This document shows, piece by piece, positions 16,123 to 25,092 of a stretch of 64,000 bases of DNA (positions within the stretch are counted from its first letter, which is position 1; every line of letters begins with the position of its first letter). The stretch is taken from NCBI GenBank assembly GCA_036676175.1, contig JAKFDL010000020.1, positions 14,278-78,277 of the forward strand, read 5' to 3'. This DNA comes from Methylotenera_A sp036676175. Its GTDB lineage: Bacteria > Pseudomonadota > Gammaproteobacteria > Burkholderiales > Methylophilaceae. Made by a program: the position numbers and the translations under genes. The notes beneath the pieces were generated by a model. It worked only from the letters and a program-made list of their open reading frames with translations. It did not search any database and was not told the origin of the DNA.

Positions 16123-16905
16123 TTAAGCTGCCCTGAATACGTCACGATAACTGACATATTGAAATGCCAGCATCAGCGCGGTAGCCAGTAATAAACAACC
16201 AAACACGATAAACGACATCAGCATTTGTCCCAGCATTGGCACCAATGCACTGATAATCCCTGCCACAACACCAACAGCCAACATCAAGGCCAGGATGCCT
16301 ACGGTTAGGACTATCCATGCAGCGCCCAGCGCCACCATGTACTGTAATGAACCGGCAATACTCGATTTGATAGCTTTGACTAAATTGTAGTTATTAAACG
16401 CAATCAACATAGGGGCAAACCAGGTTGCCATCATCAGCGGAATCAGCAACAAAATCAGCTTTAACAGCAAGGGAAACATGGTTTTTAAGAAAGCCATCAT
16501 TTGCGACTCGGTCATTTTATCTTTGTTACCAACCAGCGTTTCCAAGCCTTGTAAATCGCTGTTCAGCACAAAACTCACCAGCACCGCATAAAGCAAGCAC
16601 GTGCCCCCTAGCGCCACTAATTGCAAGATTTTGGGTTGGATTTGCGTGATGATTTCATTCAGATTCTGCTGTTTTTTCATTTCTGCATTGCGGTAGAGTG
16701 AAATGGCAATCGCCAGGAATACCGGCCAAATGAGGATACTAATAAATGCAAAAAACTGTAAGCCTGGGATAGATGGCAACATCATAAACAGCCCAACGTA
16801 CACTAGTGCCACAGAAAGCCATTTGCGTGGAGCGGTTTTAAATAAAGCCACACTTTCTTTAACCCAGCTAATACCCGTTTGAGTGCGTGATTGTAAAATG
16901 GCCAT
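16123..16905 (-). CDS. Polytopic inner-membrane protein, BPSS1780-like
   Basis: A 260-residue protein with about six hydrophobic segments. The N-terminus (WVKESVALFKTAPRKW) and the end (QYVSYRDVF) resemble the BPSS1780 family of betaproteobacterial membrane proteins, which has no known function; this assignment is from memory. The charged loop at about 123-137 (GNKDKMTESQMMAFL) separates two halves of similar layout. It is convergent with uvrD (21-nt gap, no clear terminator) and starts just 9 nt after the thrB stop codon, so thrB and this gene are probably co-transcribed. Confidence 0.75.
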   Translation of the reverse strand: MAILQSRTQTGISWVKESVALFKTAPRKWLSVALVYVGLFMMLPSIPGLQFFAFISILIWPVFLAIAISLYRNAEMKKQQNLNEIITQIQPKILQLVALGGTCLLYAVLVSFVLNSDLQGLETLVGNKDKMTESQMMAFLKTMFPLLLKLILLLIPLMMATWFAPMLIAFNNYNLVKAIKSSIAGSLQYMVALGAAWIVLTVGILALMLAVGVVAGIISALVPMLGQMLMSFIVFGCLLLATALMLAFQYVSYRDVFRAA

Positions 16906-16914
16906 GCTTAATCC

Positions 16915-17862
16915 TTATTTCGATGTTGCAATGGCAATCCATTGCTGTAATAGATGTTTAAAATGGTTAGGGTCTTTGGTATGGGTGAGTTCACCCGCTT
17001 GCTGAAAATAAAAGTCATGCAAACGTGACAGCCAAAAACGTAGCGCAGCCAAGCGGCACATATCCACCCAAGCGGCGTGCTCCTTCTGCTCAAAAGTACG
17101 GATTTCCTGATAAGCACTTAAGAATACCTTTATTTTTTCAGGATCTAACTCGCCAATATCTGCGCCATGATGATGTACGCACCATTCGTTCACTGCAATC
17201 GCAACGTCATACACCAGCACATCGTTGCAAGCGTAATAAAAGTCAATAAAGCCGCCTAACTGCTCGCCATCAAATAGCACATTATCGCGAAACAAATCAC
17301 CATGCACCACGCCCTGCGGCAACTGGCTAAAATCTTTAGCATGCAAATAATCCAACTCATGTTGCAGCAGCACTTGGTCATCTTTAGCCAGTTTTGGCAG
17401 CACCTTTTGGGCAGTGTTGATGCGCCAGGTTTTATCGCGCTGGTTGATGCCATTTTGCGCAAAATCTACGCCTGTTTGGTGCATATGCGCCAGCGCACGG
17501 GCCACCTGTTTTATTTGATTGAGGTTGGGAGCAAGGATATCCGTGCCATTTAAACAGCTCACCATGAGTGCGGGTTTACCTTTGAGTAAGCACAAACTTT
17601 CGCCTGCTTTATTAGCTATCGGCAACGGACAAAGCACACCTTGTAACGATAAAAAACGCATCAAATCAACAAAATAGCCTAACTCGCTGAGCTGATTTTT
17701 CTCAAAAATAGTGAGTACATATTTTTGTTGGGCAGTGATTACAAAATAATTTGTATTGGTGATACCGGCGGCAATACCACGCAGTTCTATGATTTCGCCC
17801 AAGTCAAAATCATGCAGCCATGTACGTACTTCTTGCAGGGTTAAGGTAGTGAAAACAGACAT
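16915..17862 (-). CDS. thrB: Homoserine kinase, aminoglycoside-phosphotransferase fold (type II ThrB)
   Basis: Phosphorylates homoserine in threonine synthesis. This is the APH/choline-kinase-fold version typical of beta- and alphaproteobacteria, not the GHMP-type ThrB of E. coli. The catalytic loop VVHGDLFRDNVLF and the metal-binding FIDFYYACND (in place of DFG) are conserved. I use the ATG at 17862 (MSVFTTLT), giving 315 residues; an in-frame TTG four codons earlier is less likely. The gene lies immediately downstream of a DUF2782 gene and its terminator-like hairpin, an arrangement next to polA that I believe recurs in related bacteria. Confidence 0.93.
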   Translation of the reverse strand: MSVFTTLTLQEVRTWLHDFDLGEIIELRGIAAGITNTNYFVITAQQKYVLTIFEKNQLSELGYFVDLMRFLSLQGVLCPLPIANKAGESLCLLKGKPALMVSCLNGTDILAPNLNQIKQVARALAHMHQTGVDFAQNGINQRDKTWRINTAQKVLPKLAKDDQVLLQHELDYLHAKDFSQLPQGVVHGDLFRDNVLFDGEQLGGFIDFYYACNDVLVYDVAIAVNEWCVHHHGADIGELDPEKIKVFLSAYQEIRTFEQKEHAAWVDMCRLAALRFWLSRLHDFYFQQAGELTHTKDPNHFKHLLQQWIAIATSK

Positions 17863-17879
17863 GTAGTTATACAAATAAT

Positions 17880-17900
17880 CAAGAGGGCGATGCCCTCTTG
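17880..17900 (-). terminator. Hairpin between DUF2782 gene and thrB
   Basis: Perfect 9-pair stem CAAGAGGGC/GCCCTCTTG with loop GAT, lying 5 nt after the DUF2782 stop codon. On the minus strand it is followed by ATTATTTGT, a weak U-rich stretch, so it may attenuate rather than fully stop transcription into thrB. Confidence 0.6.
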
Positions 17901-17904
17901 TTGT

Positions 17905-18264
17905 TTAGAATCGGAAAAGAATCCACTTAGGAATACTCATTGGCGGATTTGGCCCAATGTTCACCCAACCACCATTCTGGTCTTCTTTATGCAAGTAATA
18001 AGGCACACCGTGTTCCGGTGTCACTTTCATCATGTACATTTCGCCATTGATGCGGTATTCCTCAATCGTTTCTGCGCCTTTTTTGCGGATGGTCACTTGC
18101 GGCTCACCTTCCAGCACCTCGCCATCAATCACTTTTGGCGGCGGCGGCACTTCTTCTAAAGGTTCTAGATTGTCAGGTTTCTTCTTGTCAGCGGCAATTG
18201 TCAGCAAAGGCAAAGCAAGTAATAACAGCCAAACATAACTTAAATAATTCTTAGAACTTTTCAT
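17905..18264 (-). CDS. DUF2782 family protein, exported
   Basis: A 119-residue protein with an N-terminal signal peptide (hydrophobic to about residue 25, AA-D cleavage region), a Pro/Glu-rich linker (NLEPLEEVPPPPKV) and a C-terminal domain with IEEYRINGEMYMMKVTPEHG and the ending PKWILFRF, as in DUF2782. Function is unknown; it is probably periplasmic. Close linkage to polA and thrB fits what I recall of betaproteobacterial genomes. The Tyr-rich DUF2782 core (about 65-105) is intact. Confidence 0.8.
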   Translation of the reverse strand: MKSSKNYLSYVWLLLLALPLLTIAADKKKPDNLEPLEEVPPPPKVIDGEVLEGEPQVTIRKKGAETIEEYRINGEMYMMKVTPEHGVPYYLHKEDQNGGWVNIGPNPPMSIPKWILFRF

Positions 18265-18375
18265 AAGTGGCCTTATAGTTTACGTATAAGATTATTCTAG
18301 CAAATCCAGCGTCAATAATCGTATTCGCATACAAATAAAAAATACAATCACGACTGTAGCTCTGATTAAGCTACG

Positions 18376-19095
18376 CTATAAGAATAGCTGCGCCTTCTTC
18401 TCAGCTGGCGTTAGCTCAAAGCCCCTGGTTTCATAATAGCTAAAGATGGCCTCTACAATTGCCTCTGGCTCATCTATCAGTTGAATCAAGTCTAAATCTT
18501 TAGGAGCTGCCATGCCTTTTGCGACCAATGTATCTTTCAGCCAAACCATCAGACCACTCCAAAACGTTTTGCCCACTAGAATAATCGGGATTTTGCGCGA
18601 TTTTCCAGTTTGAATCAGCGTAATCACTTCCATCAGTTCATCTAGAGTGCCAAAGCCACCAGGCATGACCACATATGCGCTGGCATATTTTACAAACATC
18701 ACCTTGCGCATATAAAAATGTTGGAAATTCATAGTGATATCTTGGTAGCTGTTACCGCTTTGCTCATGTGGCAGTTCAATATTTAAGCCTATACTAGGTG
18801 ATTTTCCTACAAAAGCACCTTTATTCGCGGCCTCCATAATGCCAGGACCGCCTCCAGATATAACGCTAAAACCCGCATCTGAAAGCAGGCAGGCGATTTT
18901 TTCAGTCAGCAAATAATCAGCGTGACTGACCGAGGTGCGGGCACTGCCAAAGATGGATACGGCAGGCGTAATTTCCTTTAACTTCTCGGTGGCACTCACA
19001 AATTCTGCCATAATCTCAAATGCATGCCATGCCTCATGGCTTTCCGAGCTATTGAGCATTTCTGGGGTGATTAATTTTGGTAGTTTTTTTGTCAT
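18376..19095 (-). CDS. LOG family protein (TIGR00730 type, nucleotide 5'-monophosphate phosphoribohydrolase)
   Basis: A 239-residue Rossmann-fold protein. The two signature motifs GGGPGIMEAANKGA and PGGFGTLDELME mark the LOG (Lonely guy) family, which hydrolyses the N-glycosidic bond of cytokinin ribotides in plants and nucleoside monophosphates in bacteria. The N-terminal 40 residues form an extra helix relative to the shortest members. It is divergent from polA across a 191-nt region in which I see no strong promoter match. Confidence 0.88.
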   Translation of the reverse strand: MTKKLPKLITPEMLNSSESHEAWHAFEIMAEFVSATEKLKEITPAVSIFGSARTSVSHADYLLTEKIACLLSDAGFSVISGGGPGIMEAANKGAFVGKSPSIGLNIELPHEQSGNSYQDITMNFQHFYMRKVMFVKYASAYVVMPGGFGTLDELMEVITLIQTGKSRKIPIILVGKTFWSGLMVWLKDTLVAKGMAAPKDLDLIQLIDEPEAIVEAIFSYYETRGFELTPAEKKAQLFL

Positions 19096-19286
19096 TTTTT
19101 ATTTCCTTTGCTGCAAGAATTTTTGCACTACATTAATTCTATCATTGCGCCGAAAATTCAATGTTTTAACGGAAGCTAGGTACAAAATAATTTTATGAGC
19201 ACAGCATATGTTTTATTATGTAAGCGAAATAAAAACCTTGTCTTAAATAGCGCAACTACGCATCCCGACAAACATTGGATTATTAA

Positions 19287-22121
19287 ATGAAGACTTTATT
19301 ATTAGTTGATGGCTCGTCTTACCTCTATCGTGCCTTTCATGCCTTGCCGGATTTGCGCAATAGCACCAATGAACCGACTGGTGCCATTCGCGGCGTACTC
19401 AGTATGCTACGCAAATTGCACAAAGATTACCCTGCTGATTATAGCGCATGTATTTTTGACGCCAAAGGTAAAACCTTTCGCGATGATATTTACCCCGCGT
19501 ATAAAGCGAATCGCGCTAGCATGCCAGATGATTTACGCAGCCAGGTGGAGCCCCTACAAGAAGCGATTAAAGCCATGGGCTGGCCGTTATTGGTGGTGGA
19601 TGGTGTAGAAGCAGATGATGTTATCGGCTGCCTGACCAAACAAGCAACAAAACAAGGAGTGCGTGTCATTATTTCCACTGGCGACAAAGATATGTCGCAA
19701 TTAGTCAATGAGCATGTCACCGTCATCAACACCATGCCAAATGCTTTTAGAAAAGGCGATGAGATACTGGATACTGCAGGCGTCGAAGCGAAATTTGGCT
19801 TAAAGCCGGGATTGATTGTTGACTATTTAACCCTGATTGGCGACACGGCTGATAATGTGCCAGGTGTAGAAAAAGTGGGGCCTAAAACTGCGGTTAAATG
19901 GCTGCAGGAATATGGCTCGTTAGACAATATTATTGCCAATGCAGATAAGTTTACTGGAGTGGTCGGCGATAATCTGCGTAAAGCCTTAGACTGGCTACCG
20001 ACAGGCCGTGAGCTGATTACGATTAAATGTGACTTAGACAAGTTTGCAGGTATGCCAGAAAGCTTTATACCTTTGCAATTGCAAGCACAAGACACGGCCA
20101 AACTTTCAGAAATCTATGCGCGCTTTGAGTTTAAAACCTGGCAGCGTGAGCTAGGTCAACCAACGTTAGCTCAGCCAAATGAGCCAAGCCAAGCACAAAA
20201 AGGAGCCTCACAATCTGGCGATTTATTCGGTAATGTTTCATCTAGTGCCACTCCAAACCCGCCAAAAAATTCACATACCAATGTACAAACAGCCATTAGC
20301 TACAAACCCAATACCAGCCGTAACTTCGAGACCATTCTAAGTAACGAACAATTAGACACTTGGCTGGCAAAATTAAATCAGGCAGAGCTGGTATGTTTCG
20401 ACACCGAAACCACCTCACTAGACCCGATGACGGCCAAAATTGTCGGTATGTCATTTTCGGTTGAGGCCGGTAGCGCTGCTTATTTGCCACTTAAACACGA
20501 TTATTTTGACGCACCAGATCAGCTTGATTTTGCTGAAACTTTGGCAAAAGTTAAGCCGATTCTTGAAAACAATACTATTAAAAAAGTGGGTCAAAATTTA
20601 AAATACGACCAACATGTATTAGCCAATCATGGCATTGCGTTCAACGGCATCGCGCACGACACCATGCTGCAATCTTATGTGTTTGAATCGCACAAAACGC
20701 ATGGCATGGATGCGCTGGCAGAGAGGCATTTGGGTTTAAGCACGATTCATTTTGAGGATGTAGCGGGCAAAGGCGCCAAGCAAGTCGGCTTTAACCAAGT
20801 GACGGTAGAGGCCGCTGCTGAATATGCAGCAGAGGACGCCGATATTACGCTGCAATTACACTTAGCCATGTACCCGCAAATTGCACATGACGAAAAGCTT
20901 AATTTTATCTACAGCCAAATTGAAATGCCCAGCTCAGGCTGTTTATTCACCATTGAGCGCAATGGCGTGTTGATTGATGCTGAAATGCTAAGAGCGCAAA
21001 GCAACGAGATTGGCTTAAAGTTAATTGCGCTGGAGAACCAAGCTTACGAGTTGGCAGGCCAACCGTTTAACCTAGCCTCACCTAAACAATTACAAGAAAT
21101 TTTGTTCGATAAACTCGGCATTAAACCCACCAAAAAAACGCCGAGTGGTACGCCATCTACAGACGAAGACGTATTGCAAGAACTGGCACTCGACCACCCT
21201 TTGCCTAAAGTGTTATTGGAATATCGCGGCTTAGCCAAACTCAAATCCACCTATACCGACAAGCTACCAAAAATGATTAACGCTGCCACAGGTCGCGTGC
21301 ATACCAGCTACAACCAAGCGGTAGCGATTACTGGCAGACTGGCCAGTAGCGACCCTAACTTGCAGAATATTCCAGTACGTTCGGCAGAAGGCCGTCGTAT
21401 TCGCGAAGCGTTTATTGCGCCAAAAGGTAGCCACATTGTTTCTGCCGACTACTCACAAATCGAACTGCGCATAATGGCGCATTTATCGCAGGATGCGGGC
21501 ATGCTACAAGCGTTTGCCAATAACGAAGATATCCACCGCCACACCGCAGCTGAAGTGTTTGGTGTTGAACGCGATGCTGTCGATAGTGAACAACGCAGAT
21601 ATGCCAAAGTGATTAACTTCGGCCTCATTTACGGCATGAGTGCATTTGGCCTTGCGCAAAACCTGAATATTGAGCGTAGTGCTGCAGCCAGTTATATCGA
21701 GCGCTACTTTGCGCGCTATCCTGGCGTAAAAGCCTACATGCAAAATACACGCGAAGCAGCCAAACAAAAAGGCTATGTAGAAACCTATTTTGGCAGGCGT
21801 TTATGGGTACCGGAAATTAACAGCGCCAATGGCATGCGCCGCGCAGGTGCAGAACGTGCAGCCATTAACGCCCCCATGCAAGGCACAGCGGCAGATTTGA
21901 TTAAACTCGCGATGATTGCTGTCGATAAATGGATTAAAACTGAAAAGCTGAACAGCAAACTGATTATGCAAGTGCATGATGAACTGGTGCTGGAGGTGCC
22001 GGATAATGAACTAGAATTAGTCAAAAATACCTTACCAAACCTGATGCAAAATGTCGCAAAACTCTCTGTGCCGTTATTGGCAGAAGTCGGCGTTGGGAGT
22101 AATTGGGAAGGCGCGCATTAA
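19287..22121 (+). CDS. polA: DNA polymerase I
   Basis: Repair and Okazaki-fragment polymerase, 944 residues with all three domains. The 5'-3' exonuclease occupies about 1-290 (LLVDGSSYLYRAFHA; VEADDVIGCL; GDTADNVPGV). The 3'-5' proofreading domain (about 345-545) keeps its metal ligands (FDTETTSLDPM), so proofreading is probably active. The polymerase domain follows with motif A (SADYSQIELRIMAHLS), the O-helix (RRYAKVINFGLIYGM) and motif C (QVHDELVLEV). A low-complexity Ser/Gln/Pro linker (about 295-345) joins the first two. cutA follows after 63 nt. Confidence 0.98.
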   Translation: MKTLLLVDGSSYLYRAFHALPDLRNSTNEPTGAIRGVLSMLRKLHKDYPADYSACIFDAKGKTFRDDIYPAYKANRASMPDDLRSQVEPLQEAIKAMGWPLLVVDGVEADDVIGCLTKQATKQGVRVIISTGDKDMSQLVNEHVTVINTMPNAFRKGDEILDTAGVEAKFGLKPGLIVDYLTLIGDTADNVPGVEKVGPKTAVKWLQEYGSLDNIIANADKFTGVVGDNLRKALDWLPTGRELITIKCDLDKFAGMPESFIPLQLQAQDTAKLSEIYARFEFKTWQRELGQPTLAQPNEPSQAQKGASQSGDLFGNVSSSATPNPPKNSHTNVQTAISYKPNTSRNFETILSNEQLDTWLAKLNQAELVCFDTETTSLDPMTAKIVGMSFSVEAGSAAYLPLKHDYFDAPDQLDFAETLAKVKPILENNTIKKVGQNLKYDQHVLANHGIAFNGIAHDTMLQSYVFESHKTHGMDALAERHLGLSTIHFEDVAGKGAKQVGFNQVTVEAAAEYAAEDADITLQLHLAMYPQIAHDEKLNFIYSQIEMPSSGCLFTIERNGVLIDAEMLRAQSNEIGLKLIALENQAYELAGQPFNLASPKQLQEILFDKLGIKPTKKTPSGTPSTDEDVLQELALDHPLPKVLLEYRGLAKLKSTYTDKLPKMINAATGRVHTSYNQAVAITGRLASSDPNLQNIPVRSAEGRRIREAFIAPKGSHIVSADYSQIELRIMAHLSQDAGMLQAFANNEDIHRHTAAEVFGVERDAVDSEQRRYAKVINFGLIYGMSAFGLAQNLNIERSAAASYIERYFARYPGVKAYMQNTREAAKQKGYVETYFGRRLWVPEINSANGMRRAGAERAAINAPMQGTAADLIKLAMIAVDKWIKTEKLNSKLIMQVHDELVLEVPDNELELVKNTLPNLMQNVAKLSVPLLAEVGVGSNWEGAH

Positions 22122-22184
22122 ATTTTTTCTGTTGAATGACCTACAAATCCAACCGATTAAAAATATTGTAAAGGAGCTAGCTTA

Positions 22185-22505
22185 ATGAAAATTATCGCTA
22201 TTTTTACTTCCGTTGGGAACTATGAAGAGGCCAAATTACTTTCTAGTGCGATTGTGGAGAAAAAACTGGCGGCTTGCGCCCAATTGTCTGAAATTGAGAG
22301 TTTTTATCATTGGAATGGATCGCTGCAAAACGAAAAAGAGTACAGAATCATGTTTAAGGCAGACGCTAAAAATTATAATGCCATCGAAAATTTAATCAAA
22401 AAAATGCATAGCTACGATTTACCCGCAATATATGGAATTCTAATAGACGAAATTTCACAGCCTTATCAGGCATGGGTGATTGAAAACTCAAAGCATGCGC
22501 TGTAG
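22185..22505 (+). CDS. cutA: Divalent-cation tolerance protein CutA
   Basis: A 106-residue trimeric cytoplasmic protein of the CutA1 family, with a ferredoxin-like fold. Recognisable by KLAACAQLSEIESFYHWNG and the C-terminal YDLPAIYGILIDEISQPYQAW segment. Originally linked to copper tolerance; the actual role is unsettled. The Shine-Dalgarno AAGGAG lies 8-13 nt before the ATG. It is followed after only 6 nt by a cinA-like gene, suggesting one transcript with that and the next gene. Confidence 0.93.
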   Translation: MKIIAIFTSVGNYEEAKLLSSAIVEKKLAACAQLSEIESFYHWNGSLQNEKEYRIMFKADAKNYNAIENLIKKMHSYDLPAIYGILIDEISQPYQAWVIENSKHAL

Positions 22506-22511
22506 ATTTAC

Positions 22512-23288
22512 ATGACGCACATTCCTAATTTCGGCATCTATATCATTGGCGATGAAATTCTCTCTGGCAAGCGACAAGATGGGCATTTAAGCAAAGCGAT
22601 TGAACTGTTATCTGCGCGCGGCTTGCAGCTAAATTGGGCACAGTATTTAGGTGATGACCCAGCGCAAATCACCAATGCATTGAAAACCAGCTTTGCAAAA
22701 AACGACATTGTCTTCAGCTTTGGTGGCATTGGCGCCACGCCAGATGACTACACAAGGCAATGCGCAGCAGATGCGCTTAACGTGCCCATTGAACGCCACG
22801 TTGGCGCGGTGGCAGAAATTGTGGCGCAATTTGGCGAAGGCGCCTATCCAAAAAGAGTGTTCATGGCAGATTTTCCACAAGGCTCGGTGTTGATTCCTAA
22901 CCCAGTGAATCGTGTAGCGGGCTTTAGTATTCAAAATCACTATTTTTTGCCTGGTTTTCCACAAATGGCGCACCCGATGATGGAGTGGGTTTTAGATACA
23001 CATTATTCGCACTTATTTCATCAAACACAACATTTGGAGCAATCCATTATTGTGATGGAAGGCATCGAAAGCCAGTTGATTGATTTAATGAATGAAACGC
23101 TGCACAAATTTCCAGAAATTAAAATATTCAGCCTGCCGAAACTCAAACCCAATAGACAAATCGAGCTGGGCGCAAAAGGCGCGCCAGAACAAGTAAAACT
23201 CGCCATGCAAGACTTAAAAGTGGGTGTAAGCAAGATTGGTTTTGTTTGGCAAGACTTTAGTTCGACAAGCAAATCCGATGATTTGTAG
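22512..23288 (+). CDS. CinA N-terminal-type (MoaB/MogA-fold) protein
   Basis: A 258-residue protein consisting of a molybdopterin-binding-like (MPTb/COG1058) domain only: GIYIIGDEILSGKRQD, then VFSFGGIGATPDDYTRQC, and the conserved PGFPQMAHPM segment. The nicotinamide-nucleotide amidase domain found at the C-terminus of full CinA is absent. Such short forms are annotated as competence/damage-inducible protein A homologues; some COG1058 proteins are ADP-ribose pyrophosphatases. Its last 11 nt overlap the start of the following Cys-cluster gene, which implies translational coupling. Confidence 0.85.
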   Translation: MTHIPNFGIYIIGDEILSGKRQDGHLSKAIELLSARGLQLNWAQYLGDDPAQITNALKTSFAKNDIVFSFGGIGATPDDYTRQCAADALNVPIERHVGAVAEIVAQFGEGAYPKRVFMADFPQGSVLIPNPVNRVAGFSIQNHYFLPGFPQMAHPMMEWVLDTHYSHLFHQTQHLEQSIIVMEGIESQLIDLMNETLHKFPEIKIFSLPKLKPNRQIELGAKGAPEQVKLAMQDLKVGVSKIGFVWQDFSSTSKSDDL

Positions 23289-23532
23289 AGAAGGATGTGG
23301 CGCCTGTTGCATCGCGCCGAGTATCAACAGCCCTATCCCTGGCATGCCAAACGGCAAACCAGCTGGCACGCGCTGTGTGCAACTAGATGACGAAAACCGC
23401 TGCAAAATATTTGGTCAGCCAGAGCGCCCTGCTTTTTGTGCCAGCTTGCAGCCCAGCATTGAGATGTGTCACGACACGCGCGAACAAGCCATGATGTGGT
23501 TAGCGAATTTAGAGCGCCTGACTAAGCCTTGA
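23278..23532 (+). CDS. YkgJ-type cysteine-cluster protein
   Basis: An 84-residue protein with the zinc/iron-chelating Cys cluster of the YkgJ family: CREGCGACC at the N-terminus, a further Cys in TRCVQLDDENRCKIF and FCASLQP, and C70 in MCHDTREQA. The ATG at 23278 (MICREGC) is chosen because the cluster begins at once there, as in relatives; the longer open frame (from 23236) only duplicates cinA coding sequence. The start overlaps the cinA-like stop codon. Function unknown; metal binding is inferred. Confidence 0.85.
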   Translation: MICREGCGACCIAPSINSPIPGMPNGKPAGTRCVQLDDENRCKIFGQPERPAFCASLQPSIEMCHDTREQAMMWLANLERLTKP

Positions 23533-23645
23533 TACCAGCCCTTCAACTTAAGTCTTTTTCGGATAAAAAATTAAACAATTTATACTATTAAGTCACTCTA
23601 ATTGCGTATAAAATAGGCAACTCAAAAAGTTTTGCTATTTAATCT

Positions 23646-23770
23646 TTTAGATTAATTTAGCGAAACGAGAACAAGGTGGCTAGGATAAGGTTGCGCAGAT
23701 AGTACAATAAGTACAGCCAGCAACCGAAGACGAAGGCAACGCCGTTATCGTGAAGATAAAATAATCTAAA
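23646..23770. mobile_element. Correia-like miniature inverted-repeat element, copy B, in the dusB leader
   Basis: A 125-bp palindromic element whose ends TTTAGATTAATTTA (23646-23659) and TAAAATAATCTAAA (23757-23770) form a 14-bp terminal inverted repeat with one mismatch. Internally it has ACAAGG at 23671 and CAACGCCGT at 23737, the same boxes with the same 66-nt spacing as copy A, and a centre with GGTTGC/GCAACC arms around AGTAC...GTAC-type sequence, which closely recalls the AGTACAAATAGTAC core of neisserial Correia elements. The right end finishes on the A of the dusB ATG. The preceding 110 nt (23533-23645) is AT-rich with no gene. Confidence 0.78.
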
Positions 23771-24801
23771 TGCAAATTGGCAATCACATACTGAAGAATA
23801 ACCTAGTTGTCGCACCCATGGCGGGCGTGACAGACAGGCCATTCCGTCAGTTATGCAAGAAGCTGGGCGCAGGGCTTGCAGTTTCTGAAATGGTGACTTC
23901 GAACTCATTGCTCTACGGCAGCGAAAAAACCCGTCGCCGTGCGAATCATGAGGGCGAAGTTGACCCAATCTCAGTGCAAATTGCAGGTGCTGACCCAAAA
24001 ATGATGGCAGAAGCCGCGCGCTACAATGTAGATAACGGTGCGCAGATTATCGACATTAACATGGGTTGCCCTGCCAAAAAAATCTGCAATGTGATGGCTG
24101 GCTCTGCCCTATTAAAAGATGAACCCTTGGTTTCGCTAATTCTAAAAGCCGTAGTGAGCGCAGTGGATGTACCAGTGACGCTGAAAATTCGCACCGGCTG
24201 GGATAAACAAAACCGCAATGCAGTCATGATTGCAAAAATGGCGGAAGATATTGGTGTACAAGCACTGGCCATGCACGGTCGCACCCGCGCTTGTTTATAT
24301 ATGGGTGATGCGGAATACGATACGATTGCGGCGGTTAAACAGGCTGTAAGTATCCCGCTGATTGCCAATGGCGACATCACCAGCCCCGAGAAAGCTAAAT
24401 TCGTGCTGGATTACACTGGTGCAGATGCAGTGATGATAGGCCGCGCCGCACAAGGCCGGCCTTGGATTTTCCGCGAGATCGAACATTACCTAAAAACTGG
24501 CACGCATTTATTGCCGCCCACAGTGGAAGAAATCCACACCGTGATGTTGGAACATATCAATGATTTATATGGCTTTTATGGTGAACTCGCAGGTATGCGC
24601 GTGGCACGTAAGCACATTTCCTGGTACACCAAGGGCTTAGCGGGCTCCGCCAATTTCCGCCACAACATGAACACGTTACAAACCATCGAACTGCAACAAC
24701 AAGCGATTAATGACTTTTTTGCCGAGCTGAAAAGCAAGAACGAACGCCTGGTGTATGCAGAAGAGATTACAGACGTAGAACCTGTAGCGCTGGCGGCATA
24801 G
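23770..24801 (+). CDS. dusB: tRNA-dihydrouridine synthase B
   Basis: FMN-dependent enzyme reducing specific uridines in tRNA to dihydrouridine. TIM-barrel signatures: VVAPMAGVTDRPFRQLC at the N-terminus, the active-site MGCPAKKICN with C100, LKIRTGWD, MHGRTR and the FMN phosphate-binding ADAVMIGRAAQGRPW. Length 343 is normal. It is the first gene of the conserved dusB-fis pair. The start codon directly abuts a Correia-like element, and no good Shine-Dalgarno sequence is visible in the AT-rich end of that element, so translation may be weak or structure-dependent. Confidence 0.96.
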   Translation: MQIGNHILKNNLVVAPMAGVTDRPFRQLCKKLGAGLAVSEMVTSNSLLYGSEKTRRRANHEGEVDPISVQIAGADPKMMAEAARYNVDNGAQIIDINMGCPAKKICNVMAGSALLKDEPLVSLILKAVVSAVDVPVTLKIRTGWDKQNRNAVMIAKMAEDIGVQALAMHGRTRACLYMGDAEYDTIAAVKQAVSIPLIANGDITSPEKAKFVLDYTGADAVMIGRAAQGRPWIFREIEHYLKTGTHLLPPTVEEIHTVMLEHINDLYGFYGELAGMRVARKHISWYTKGLAGSANFRHNMNTLQTIELQQQAINDFFAELKSKNERLVYAEEITDVEPVALAA

Positions 24802-24806
24802 TCAAT

Positions 24807-25037
24807 ATGGCAAACGAGCTCGCTGAGTGTGTTAAAAAATCGCTTGATGAATATTTCAAGCATTTAGACGGTCAGCCGCCACACGCCATTTACGACATGG
24901 TGCTGAGTTGCATCGAAAAACCACTGCTGGAATACATATTGCATAAAGTGGGGGGCAATCAGTCAAAAGCGGCTGAAATGCTGGGTTTAAACCGCAATAC
25001 GCTGCGCAAAAAAATGGCGCAATACAACTTAAATTAA
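24807..25037 (+). CDS. fis: Nucleoid-associated DNA-binding protein Fis
   Basis: A 76-residue Fis-family protein, which bends DNA and modulates rRNA, recombination and growth-phase genes in enteric bacteria. The C-terminal helix-turn-helix (GGNQSKAAEMLGLNRNTLRKKM) is clearly conserved; the N-terminal part is shorter than in E. coli Fis (98 residues), as usual in betaproteobacteria. It follows dusB after 5 nt, as in the enteric dusB-fis operon, so its expression depends on the leader containing the Correia-like element unless an internal promoter exists. Confidence 0.94.
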   Translation: MANELAECVKKSLDEYFKHLDGQPPHAIYDMVLSCIEKPLLEYILHKVGGNQSKAAEMLGLNRNTLRKKMAQYNLN

Positions 25038-25092
25038 GCCCAATTTAAATTAGTTTTTAACCTTCAAACATCTTCAATTTTAAGAGTTTTAC

